Shown here in pieces: positions 1 to 5,837 of a stretch of 5,837 nt of DNA (position 1 is the stretch's first letter; every line of letters starts with the position of its first letter). The DNA comes from Burkholderiales bacterium. Lineage in GTDB: Bacteria; Pseudomonadota; Gammaproteobacteria; Burkholderiales; Usitatibacteraceae. The stretch spans positions 1 to 5,837 of the forward strand of contig JACMOJ010000338.1 in the NCBI GenBank assembly GCA_014378085.1. The letters are read 5' to 3'. Below the pieces are notes generated by a model. That model was not told where the DNA came from. It did not search any database and saw only the letters and a program-made list of their open reading frames with translations. A program made the translations under genes and the position numbers.

Positions 1-681
1 CGATTACCGGGCGGGTTGGATGTGCCAAGACGCGCACACGGCATTCATCAAAAATTGCTGGCAGAGCACCGTGGTCGTTCGGTGATGCCGCACCAAGTCA
101 TGGATTGGGTGTCCGTTTACGCTATCGCGGTGAATGAAGAGAACGCGGCTGGTGGTCGGGTGGTCACCGCTCCGACTAATGGTGCTGCGGGTGTGGTTCC
201 GGCAGTGCTGCGTTATGCGCGCGACTTCTGTGGCGCTGATCTGGCCAAGTCGCGCGATTATTTTTTAAACGCTTCTGCTATCGGCGCATTGTGCAAAATG
301 AATGCCTCGATCTCGGGTGCCGAAGTCGGCTGTCAGGGAGAAGTCGGCTCGGCGGCGGCGATGGCCGCAGCGGGCTTGGCCTCGGTACTTGGTGCGAGTA
401 ACGCGCAAATTGAGAACGCGGCTGAGATTGCACTGGAGCATCACCTTGGCATGACGTGTGACCCGATCGGTGGATTGGTGCAGATCCCCTGTATTGAACG
501 TAATGCGATGGGCGCGATTAAAGCCATTAGCGCAACATCACTCGCCATGCGCGGTGACGGTACACATTACGTCACACTCGATCAAGCCATTGAGACCATG
601 CGCCGCACCGGCGCGGATATGCAAACGAAATACAAGGAGACCTCGCTCGGCGGGCTGGCGCTAGCCGCCGTCGAATGCTGA
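1..681 (+). CDS. sdaA: L-serine ammonia-lyase (L-serine dehydratase), iron-sulfur type, C-terminal half
   Basis: The gene converts L-serine to pyruvate and ammonia in the cytoplasm, using an oxygen-sensitive [4Fe-4S] cluster instead of PLP. The frame is open from base 1 ([14 protein letters not shown]...), so the N-terminal half lies outside the window; 226 residues remain of a family usually about 455-460 long. Seen directly: the alpha-chain core [16 protein letters not shown] (about 170-215), then the three cysteines that ligate the cluster in SdaA-type enzymes: CQGEVG (Cys codon 331-333), TCDPIGG (457-459) and IPCIERN (490-492). Their spacing and the distance to the C-terminus match E. coli SdaA as I recall it. 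The protein ends ...[17 protein letters not shown], typical of the family, and the catalytic cysteines are intact. The stop overlaps by 7 bases the ATG of the broken exporter gene that follows, which suggests a former shared transcript. SdaA and its paralogues SdaB/TdcG cannot be separated from this half alone. Confidence 0.95.
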   Translation, partial: RLPGGLDVPRRAHGIHQKLLAEHRGRSVMPHQVMDWVSVYAIAVNEENAAGGRVVTAPTNGAAGVVPAVLRYARDFCGADLAKSRDYFLNASAIGALCKMNASISGAEVGCQGEVGSAAAMAAAGLASVLGASNAQIENAAEIALEHHLGMTCDPIGGLVQIPCIERNAMGAIKAISATSLAMRGDGTHYVTLDQAIETMRRTGADMQTKYKETSLGGLALAAVEC

Positions 682-1112
682 TCAGGCTGCTGAAGATGCC
701 CAATCTATCCCGCCGACAGATCGTAGTTTTTGCGGCGGTAATGTTGATCGTCGCATCAACTATCGCGTAGGTGAAGTGGCGCGGCAACGAGGTGGAAGTT
801 GTTGTGGCGAACCGCGGCCCGCTGGTGCAAAGCGTGGTGGTAGCCGGACGCATGGCCAACGCGTCACGGGTGTTTTTAGGTGCCACTATCACCGGCCGCG
901 TGCGTGAGGTTCCATTTCGGGAGGGCGCGTTAGTCAAAGCGGAGCAGGTCATTGTTCAGCTCGAAGATGGCGAGCCACTGTTTGTGACTGAATTGCCGCT
1001 GGAACTTGGTGTGATCGTTGCGCTGGTGGCAACACTTTGTGGCGTGCTCGCCGCTGCGGCGCCAGCGCGCAGTGCAGCCAAACTCGACCCGGCGCAGGCT
1101 ATTCGTATATGA
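675..1112 (+). pseudogene. Broken HlyD-type adaptor fused to the tail of a MacB/FtsX-type ABC permease
   Basis: One reading frame carries the remains of two exporter genes. From ATG 675 it reads [15 protein letters not shown], then a hydrophobic segment IVVFAAVMLIVASTIA (720-767), the expected signal anchor of a periplasmic membrane-fusion protein. It is then stopped by TAG at 768-770. After the stop the same frame continues without interruption: VKWRGNEVEVVVANRGPLVQ, then VVVAGRMA...VFLGATITGRVREVPFREGALVKAEQVIVQLEDGEP. This is the first beta/lipoyl half of an HlyD/MacA-type adaptor. At about 970-985 it passes directly into ELPLELGVIVALVATLCGVLAAAAPARSAAKLDPAQAIRI, the last transmembrane helix and the PARxAAxLDPxxAIR tail of an FtsX/MacB permease. 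The coiled-coil and C-terminal parts of the adaptor and nearly all of the permease are absent, so an internal deletion is inferred. A GTG at 771 could start a 113-residue product, but it would lack the membrane anchor. An alternative start for the ancestral adaptor is ATG 696. Calling it non-functional is an inference from the two independent lesions. Confidence 0.8.
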
Positions 1113-1133
1113 GCGTATATGAGCGCATATGAG
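1104..1133 (+). repeat. Triplicated 10-bp unit spanning the permease-stop / ATPase-start junction
   Basis: Three head-to-tail copies of CGTATATGAG lie at 1104-1113, 1114-1123 and 1124-1133; the third has one change (CGCATATGAG). Each copy contains ATGA. The first supplies the TGA (1110-1112) that ends the permease remnant, overlapped by an ATG at 1109; the third supplies the ATG (1129) of the ATPase gene. Because 10 is not a multiple of 3, the three ATGs fall in three different frames. The ATG at 1109 opens an eight-codon minicistron (seven residues plus stop) whose TGA (1130-1132) overlaps the ATPase ATG. The ATG at 1119 opens a six-codon one (five residues plus stop) ending at 1136. The GAG of the second copy (1121-1123) sits 5 bases before the ATPase ATG and could act as a weak Shine-Dalgarno. 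The likely origin is replication slippage of an original ATGA overlap. Confidence 0.9.
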
Positions 1134-1854
1134 TGACGCGACTGAATTGATGCGTATGCGCAGGATTTGTAAGTCGTATGGCGTCGGTACACCAGTCGAG
1201 ACCGAGGCGCTTCACGGCGTGGATCTGGCCATTGGCAAGGGCGATTTTGTGGCGTTGATCGGCCCCTCGGGCTCGGGCAAAAGCACATTGCTCAACATCA
1301 TTGGCCTGTTGGAACCCATGAGTGCCGGAGAGTATCTGTTGCAGGGCCGCTCGGTTGCGAGTTTGAACGACGCTGAATTTACGCGTTGCCGTAGTGATGC
1401 GCTGGAGTTTGTCTTCCAGTTTCATCACCTGTTACCGGCGTTCGCCGCGCTCGAAAATGTGCTGATGCCGGCGCTAATCCGCAGCGAACGGTTCAGCGAT
1501 GCGGGCCGACAACACGGCTTGCATCTGCTTGAAAGAGTGGGCCTCAAGGCCGCCGCAGGCAAAAAGCCCGGCGAACTCTCTGGCGGCATGCAGCAGCGCG
1601 TTGCCATCGCACGCGCCTTGGCACGCAATTCGCCGCTCGTGTTGGCCGACGAGCCAACCGGTAATCTCGATACCAAAAGTGCTGACGATGTATTTGCATT
1701 GATGCGCCAGTTCAATCAGGAAGAGGGCACCACGTTTTTGATTGTCACCCACGACCCGCGTCTGGCGGGGCGATGTGATCGGATTATTGAGCTGGTTGAC
1801 GGGCGGGTTCGACCGCCGGCGGATGTGAATGACATGGCGGGCGTAGCGGCGTAA
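1129..1854 (+). CDS. ABC transporter ATP-binding protein, LolD/MacB family
   Basis: This is a 241-residue cytoplasmic ATPase that would energise an inner-membrane permease of the MacB/LolCE (type VII, mechanotransmission) class. All nucleotide-binding motifs are present: Walker A GPSGSGKS (residues 45-52), Q-loop Q97 in [11 protein letters not shown], signature LSGGMQQR (150-157), Walker B LVLADE (170-175, catalytic E175), D-loop NLDT (179-182) and switch H208. Length and the FQFHHLLP...ALENV stretch resemble LolD. The neighbouring HlyD-type adaptor and MacB/FtsX-type permease remnants instead point to an adaptor-permease-ATPase exporter set like DevBCA, with unknown substrate. The start at ATG 1129 is chosen because it lies at the ATGA junction with a weak GAG 5 bases upstream; ATG 1150 (M8) is a less likely alternative. 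The gene has no visible lesion even though its partners are broken, so it may be an orphan, may serve a permease elsewhere, or may simply not have decayed yet. The lolD symbol is withheld because the context does not support lipoprotein release. Confidence 0.92.
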   Translation: MSDATELMRMRRICKSYGVGTPVETEALHGVDLAIGKGDFVALIGPSGSGKSTLLNIIGLLEPMSAGEYLLQGRSVASLNDAEFTRCRSDALEFVFQFHHLLPAFAALENVLMPALIRSERFSDAGRQHGLHLLERVGLKAAAGKKPGELSGGMQQRVAIARALARNSPLVLADEPTGNLDTKSADDVFALMRQFNQEEGTTFLIVTHDPRLAGRCDRIIELVDGRVRPPADVNDMAGVAA

Positions 1855-1900
1855 AATAACGTCTTGCGCCGATTGGGTACTTCTTGCGGGCGCTGGGGCG

Positions 1901-1930
1901 GTGTAGGTGTAGGTGTGAGTCTGAGTGTGA
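1901..1930 (+). repeat. Degenerate tandem hexamer repeat in the intergenic region
   Basis: Five consecutive 6-base units follow one another: GTGTAG, GTGTAG, GTGTGA, GTCTGA, GTGTGA. They share the pattern GTSTRR, lie about 46 bases after the ATPase stop and 100 bases before metH, and encode nothing convincing. They are strand-biased (almost no C on the + strand). No function can be assigned; slippage-generated low-complexity sequence is the simplest reading. The rest of the 178-base intergenic space shows no recognisable promoter or riboswitch. Confidence 0.6.
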
Positions 1931-1974
1931 GATCCCGTAACCCTGAATGCGGCCAAACGAGACGTGTTGTCTCC

Positions 1975-2019
1975 AAACCTGTCTGCCTTAGTCATGGTAG
2001 TGACAGGTTTTTTATTTTT
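1975..2019 (+). terminator. Rho-independent terminator-like hairpin just before metH
   Basis: AAACCTGTC (1975-1983) and GACAGGTTT (2002-2010) are perfect 9-base inverted arms. The stem can be extended inward by pairing TGCC (1984-1987) with GGTA (1996-1999), one pair being G-T, past a 2-base bulge at 2000-2001. The 3' arm runs straight into a T-rich tract TTTTTTATTTTT (2008-2019). This is the layout of an intrinsic terminator. It could end the sdaA/exporter/ATPase transcript. It ends only 14 bases before the preferred metH start, so any metH promoter upstream of it would make it a leader attenuator instead. I could not find a convincing promoter between hairpin and gene. Confidence 0.7.
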
Positions 2020-2032
2020 CTGGATGTCATTG

Positions 2033-5000
2033 ATGGATTCCGCAATTTCTGATCGTCCCGCCCGTACTGCCGCGTTGATGGAGGCGCTCGCGCAGCGCAT
2101 CCTTGTGTTGGATGGCGCGATGGGCACCATGATTCAGCGCTATAAACTATCTGAGGCTGAATATCGCGGCACGCGTTTTGCCGATTGGAAGTCCGACCTA
2201 CGTGGCAACAACGATTTGCTCACACTCACCAAGCCTGACGTCATTCGCGAGATACATGGTGAATATCTGGCGGCGGGTGCGGACATTCTCGAAACGAACA
2301 CCTTTAACTCCACGTCGATTTCGATGGCCGACTACCACATGGAGTCGTTGGCTTATGAGTTAAACCTAGAAGGCGCCAAGCTCGGCCGCGAAGTGGCCGA
2401 CGCATTTTCTGCCAAGACACCACACAAACCGCGTTTTGTCGCGGGTGTACTGGGGCCAATGAACCGCACGCTATCGCTGTCACCCGATGTCAACGACCCG
2501 GGTTTCCGCGCGGTCAACTTTGATCAGGTCAAGGATGCGTATCGTGAGGCCACACGGGGGCTAATCCAAGGTGGTGCTGACATCATCCTCATCGAAACTA
2601 TCTTCGATACGTTAAACGCGAAGGCGGCAATCTTTGCTGTCGAAGAAGAGTTTGAAGCGCTGGGGATTGCCGGCGCGGGTAATGAAAATGCGCGACTGCC
2701 GATCATGATTTCCGGCACCATCACGGATGCGTCTGGGCGCACGCTATCAGGCCAAGTGGTTGAAGCGTTCTACAACTCGGTACGTCATGCAAATCCGATT
2801 TCAATTGGCTTTAACTGCGCGCTGGGTGCCAAAGAATTGCGTCCCCACGTTGAGGAGCTCGCACGTATTGCGGATTGTCGTGTTTCGGCACATCCGAACG
2901 CGGGTTTGCCGAATGCGATGGCCGAGTACGATGAATTGCCCGCCGAGACCGCCGCGTTTATCCGTGAATGGGCAGAGGCTGGCTGGCTGAACATTACCGG
3001 CGGCTGTTGCGGAACCACGCCGCAACACATTAAGGCGATTGCCGATATCGTGCAGTCGTCGAAGCCGCGCGGGTTCGGCAACAGCATGCCGGCAATTGAA
3101 AAGCGGCTGCGCTTGTCTGGGCTCGAAGCGTTAAACATTGGCGATGATTCGTTGTTTGTCAATGTCGGCGAACGCACCAACGTAACTGGCTCGCGGGCGT
3201 TTGCGAAATTGATTTTGAATGACGATTACAACGCGGCGCTTACGGTCGCGCGTCAGCAGGTCGAGAACGGCGCGCAAATAATTGACATCAACATGGACGA
3301 AGCCATGTTGGACTCGCAGGCGGCGATGGTGAAGTTTTTAAACCTCATCGCGAGTGAACCTGATATCTCGCGTGTGCCGATCATGATCGACTCTTCCAAG
3401 TGGAGCGTCATTGAGGCGGGCTTGAAGTGCGTGCAGGGCAAATCAATCGTCAACTCGATATCGATGAAGGAGGGTATTCCACAGTTCATCGAGGCGGCCA
3501 AGCTGTGCCGTCGTTATGGCGCAGCCGTGATCGTGATGGCGTTTGATGAAAAAGGCCAAGCCGATACCTATGAGCGAAAAATTGAAATTTGCGCGCGATC
3601 CTACAAGATTCTGACCGAGCAAGTTGGCTTCCCGGCGGAAGACATTATTTTTGACCCGAACGTTTTTGCGGTGGCGACCGGTATTGAAGAACACGCTACT
3701 TATGGCACCGACTTTATTCGCGCCACCGAGTGGATTCGCAAAAATCTGCCGTTTGCAAAGGTAAGCGGTGGTGTGTCAAACGTTTCATTTTCCTTCCGTG
3801 GCAACGAGCCGGTGCGCGAAGCAATCCACACCGCGTTTTTGTATCACGCCGGTCGTGTTGGCATGACGATGGGCATCGTGAATGCTGGACAACTCGGCGT
3901 TTACGACGACATTCCAAAAGACCTTTTGGAGCGCGTTGAAGATGTTTTGTTTAACCGCAGTGTTGGTGGCGACGAAACGCCAACAGATCGTTTAGTGACG
4001 TTTGCCGAACAATTCAAAGGGCAAAAAAAAGATCAAGTGGAAGACTTGGCGTGGCGCGAGACGACGGTAGAAGCACGGTTGTCGCACGCGCTGGTCAAAG
4101 GGATCACTCAGTACATTGTCGAAGACACGGAAGAGTGCCGCGCAAAAGTGGCGGCGGCAGGCGGGCGACCGATCAATGTGATCGAAGGCCCGCTGATGGA
4201 CGGCATGAATGTGGTCGGTGATTTGTTTGGTGCGGGCAAAATGTTTCTGCCGCAGGTGGTGAAGTCCGCGCGCGTGATGAAACAAGCGGTCGCCCATCTG
4301 GTGCCTTACATCGAAGAAGAAAAGCGATTAATGGGTGCTGAAAACAGTCGTGCCAAAGGCAAGATTGTGATGGCGACGGTGAAGGGAGATGTGCACGATA
4401 TTGGCAAAAACATTGTTGGCGTGGTTATGCAGTGCAACAACTATGAAGTGGTTGATCTCGGTGTGATGGTACCGGCAGAAAAAATTCTGGCAGCGGCAAT
4501 TGAGCACAAGGCCGACATCATCGGGCTGTCTGGTTTGATTACCCCCTCGCTGGAAGAAATGGCGCACTTCGCCAAAGAAATGCAGCGACTAGGCTTCACG
4601 ATTCCGTTATTGATCGGCGGCGCGACCACGTCGCGTACCCACACGGCCGTAAAAATTGAGCCACATTACAAAGGCCCGGTGGTGTGGGTGCCGGACGCGT
4701 CGCGGGCAGTTGGTGTGTGCACCAATTTGTTGTCGGATGATTTGCGTGACAACTACGTTGCCGTGGTGCGCGACGACTATGTGAAAGTGCGCGAGCAACA
4801 CGCGAACAAAAAAGGCGTGAAGTTGGTTTCACTTGAGGCCGCACGCGCGAACGCGACAGCGATTGACTGGGCCACCTACGTTCCACCGAAGCCGCAGTAT
4901 CTCGGTGTGAAGGAGCTTAAGAATTTCCCCATCGAACAACTGGTGCCCTACATCGACTGGAGTCCGTTTTTTCAAACTTGGGATTTGTGGGGCAAATATC

Positions 5001-5837
5001 CGCAGATACTCGATGACGCGGTGGTGGGCGAAGCGGCGCGTGAGGTGTTTGCCAACGCGCAGAAGATGCTCGACAAAATTATCAAAGGCAAATGGTTGCA
5101 AGCCAACGCCGTGTTTGGTCTGTGGCCTGCGAACAGCGTTGGTGATTCGGTCGAAGTCTATGCGGACGACACGCGTACGACCGTGCTGCACACCTTCCAT
5201 CATCTGCGCCAGCAAAACGAAAAGCCGGCGGGCAACGCGAATCAATGCCTCGCGGACTTCATCGCGCCGAGGGTTTTGGCCCCCTCTCCCCAACCCTCTC
5301 CCGCAGGGGGAGAGGGGGTACATCACGACTACCTCGGCGGCTTCGCTGTCACTGCCGGTATCGGCTGCGACGAGCGTGCGAAAGCATTTGAAGCGGCGAA
5401 TGACGATTACAGCGCCATCATGTTGAAGGCGCTAGCGGATCGGCTCGCCGAAGCCTTTGCCGAATACCTGCATGCCCGCATGCGTCGCGACGAGTGGGGA
5501 TATGAGAAAACTGCGGCAAAAGACGAAATCCTAAACGTGGACGAGTTGATCGCAGAAAAATACGTCGGTATTCGTCCGGCGCCCGGTTATCCGGCGTGTC
5601 CGGAGCATTCGGAGAAGACCCCGCTTTTTCACCTGTTGGACGCTACCAAACGTGCAGGCATCACACTCACTGATTCGTACGCTATGTGGCCGACTGCAGC
5701 TGTATCGGGCTTTTACTATTCACATCCGCAGTCGCAGTATTTTGCGGTCGGCAAAATCGACAAAGACCAAGTCGAGGATTACGCCAAGCGCAAGGGTTGG
5801 AGTATCCCCATGGCGGAGCGTTGGTTGGCACCGAATC
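2033..5837 (+). CDS. metH: Cobalamin-dependent methionine synthase (5-methyltetrahydrofolate-homocysteine methyltransferase), 3' end cut
   Basis: MetH transfers the methyl group of 5-methyl-THF to homocysteine via methylcobalamin, giving methionine and THF in the cytoplasm. The frame holds 1268 residues to the window edge and lacks only the last few (E. coli MetH is 1227 long and ends shortly after the same WLAPN). Domains in order: homocysteine-binding barrel (about 9-340) with zinc ligands C262 (GFNC) and C325-C326 (GGCCGTT); pterin barrel (about 371-640) opening [13 protein letters not shown]; cap domain (about 675-773); Rossmann B12 domain with DVHDIG (H788 is the lower cobalt ligand) and LSGLITPS (S833, S839); reactivation domain from about 926 with the AdoMet-binding motif RPAPGYPAC. 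All key residues are present. Start: ATG 2033 has a weak GGA 8 bases upstream; ATG 2024 (in frame, no Shine-Dalgarno) and ATG 2078 (directly before the conserved [10 protein letters not shown]) are alternatives. The frame has no stop for some distance upstream, so the start is not fixed by one. Oddity: a palindromic repeat is embedded at residues about 1083-1096. Confidence 0.97.
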   Translation, partial: MDSAISDRPARTAALMEALAQRILVLDGAMGTMIQRYKLSEAEYRGTRFADWKSDLRGNNDLLTLTKPDVIREIHGEYLAAGADILETNTFNSTSISMADYHMESLAYELNLEGAKLGREVADAFSAKTPHKPRFVAGVLGPMNRTLSLSPDVNDPGFRAVNFDQVKDAYREATRGLIQGGADIILIETIFDTLNAKAAIFAVEEEFEALGIAGAGNENARLPIMISGTITDASGRTLSGQVVEAFYNSVRHANPISIGFNCALGAKELRPHVEELARIADCRVSAHPNAGLPNAMAEYDELPAETAAFIREWAEAGWLNITGGCCGTTPQHIKAIADIVQSSKPRGFGNSMPAIEKRLRLSGLEALNIGDDSLFVNVGERTNVTGSRAFAKLILNDDYNAALTVARQQVENGAQIIDINMDEAMLDSQAAMVKFLNLIASEPDISRVPIMIDSSKWSVIEAGLKCVQGKSIVNSISMKEGIPQFIEAAKLCRRYGAAVIVMAFDEKGQADTYERKIEICARSYKILTEQVGFPAEDIIFDPNVFAVATGIEEHATYGTDFIRATEWIRKNLPFAKVSGGVSNVSFSFRGNEPVREAIHTAFLYHAGRVGMTMGIVNAGQLGVYDDIPKDLLERVEDVLFNRSVGGDETPTDRLVTFAEQFKGQKKDQVEDLAWRETTVEARLSHALVKGITQYIVEDTEECRAKVAAAGGRPINVIEGPLMDGMNVVGDLFGAGKMFLPQVVKSARVMKQAVAHLVPYIEEEKRLMGAENSRAKGKIVMATVKGDVHDIGKNIVGVVMQCNNYEVVDLGVMVPAEKILAAAIEHKADIIGLSGLITPSLEEMAHFAKEMQRLGFTIPLLIGGATTSRTHTAVKIEPHYKGPVVWVPDASRAVGVCTNLLSDDLRDNYVAVVRDDYVKVREQHANKKGVKLVSLEAARANATAIDWATYVPPKPQYLGVKELKNFPIEQLVPYIDWSPFFQTWDLWGKYPQILDDAVVGEAAREVFANAQKMLDKIIKGKWLQANAVFGLWPANSVGDSVEVYADDTRTTVLHTFHHLRQQNEKPAGNANQCLADFIAPRVLAPSPQPSPAGGEGVHHDYLGGFAVTAGIGCDERAKAFEAANDDYSAIMLKALADRLAEAFAEYLHARMRRDEWGYEKTAAKDEILNVDELIAEKYVGIRPAPGYPACPEHSEKTPLFHLLDATKRAGITLTDSYAMWPTAAVSGFYYSHPQSQYFAVGKIDKDQVEDYAKRKGWSIPMAERWLAPN
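5280..5318 (+). repeat. Interspersed palindromic (REP-like) element inside the metH reading frame
   Basis: Perfect 12-base inverted arms CCCCCTCTCCCC (5280-5291) and GGGGAGAGGGGG (5307-5318) flank a 15-base centre. The centre holds a second CCCTCTCCC (5294-5302), which can pair alternatively with the same right arm (5308-5316, 5-base loop). From general knowledge, this CCCTCTCCC-AACCCTCTCCC-GC-AGGGGGAGAGGG pattern is a short interspersed repeat found many times, normally between genes, in various proteobacteria; its translations give peptides such as [12 protein letters not shown]. Here it is read in the metH frame as [14 protein letters not shown]. It lies between conserved CLADFIAPR and DYLGGFAVT, where E. 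coli MetH has, as I recall, only about five residues against 18 here. No target duplication is visible at its borders. Confidence 0.85.

Noticed and set aside
768..770. TAG read through as pyrrolysine or another recoded amino acid
   Set aside because: The host looks like an ordinary proteobacterium and the gene is also gutted by a deletion; a nonsense mutation is simpler.
771..1112. A genuine 113-residue gene starting at GTG 771
   Set aside because: Its two halves belong to different protein families, the signal anchor lies upstream of a TAG, and no Shine-Dalgarno is evident, so a pseudogene fits better.
1129..1854. Naming the ATPase lolD
   Set aside because: The FQFHHLLP stretch is LolD-like, but no lolC/lolE is adjacent and the neighbours are HlyD-type and MacB/FtsX-type remnants, so the exporter-family name is safer.
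1855..2032. Possible SAH, SAM or cobalamin riboswitch in front of metH
   Set aside because: I looked for the core strings of these classes (for example the GAGGAGCGCTGC-like core of SAH riboswitches and the B12-box) and found none; only the hairpin and hexamer repeat stand out.
4023..4030. Run of eight A in metH as a programmed frameshift site
   Set aside because: The MetH frame continues correctly across it, I saw no supporting stem or Shine-Dalgarno element, and no useful product is evident in the shifted frame.
4829..5326. Minus-strand open frame of 165 codons opposite metH
   Set aside because: It is entirely antisense to well-conserved MetH sequence, resembles no family I know, and begins within the palindromic repeat; it is a shadow frame.

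Overview
The window is a moderately GC-rich, tightly packed bacterial chromosome segment, and everything recognisable is on the + strand. Three features suggest a proteobacterium, probably beta- or gammaproteobacterial. MetH is a single-chain, cobalamin-dependent enzyme closely resembling the E. coli protein. The L-serine dehydratase is of the E. coli SdaA iron-sulfur type. An interspersed palindromic repeat of the CCCTCTCCC / GGGAGAGGG type, common in proteobacterial genomes, is present. No species is claimed.

Layout. Positions 1-681 hold the C-terminal half of an iron-sulfur L-serine ammonia-lyase (sdaA), cut by the left edge. Overlapping its stop is a degraded exporter locus (675-1112). 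It reads as the start of an HlyD-type membrane-fusion (adaptor) protein, interrupted by an in-frame TAG, and joined in frame to the last ~45 residues of a MacB/FtsX-type ABC permease. The body of both genes is missing. The third member of the set, a LolD/MacB-family ATPase (1129-1854), is intact. Its start codon lies in a perfect or near-perfect triplication of a 10-base unit that multiplies the ATGA stop/start junction. Positions 1855-2032 are intergenic, with a degenerate hexamer repeat and a strong terminator-like hairpin with a T-tract ending about 14 bases before metH. From 2033 to the right edge runs metH, complete except for its last few codons.

How the genes relate. sdaA consumes serine, which also feeds one-carbon units into the folate pool, and MetH uses methyl-folate to make methionine. 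The physical proximity may nevertheless be coincidental, because a hairpin separates them. The sdaA-exporter overlap suggests the exporter was once in the sdaA transcript. The exporter now appears to be decaying, leaving an ATPase without its cognate permease and adaptor in this locus.

The most notable point is in metH. A 39-base palindromic intergenic-type repeat lies inside the coding frame and adds about 13 residues (proline/glycine-rich) to a loop of the AdoMet-binding reactivation domain without breaking the frame. I saw no CRISPR array, tRNA, rRNA, IS element or phage gene, and no wholly new multi-gene system.
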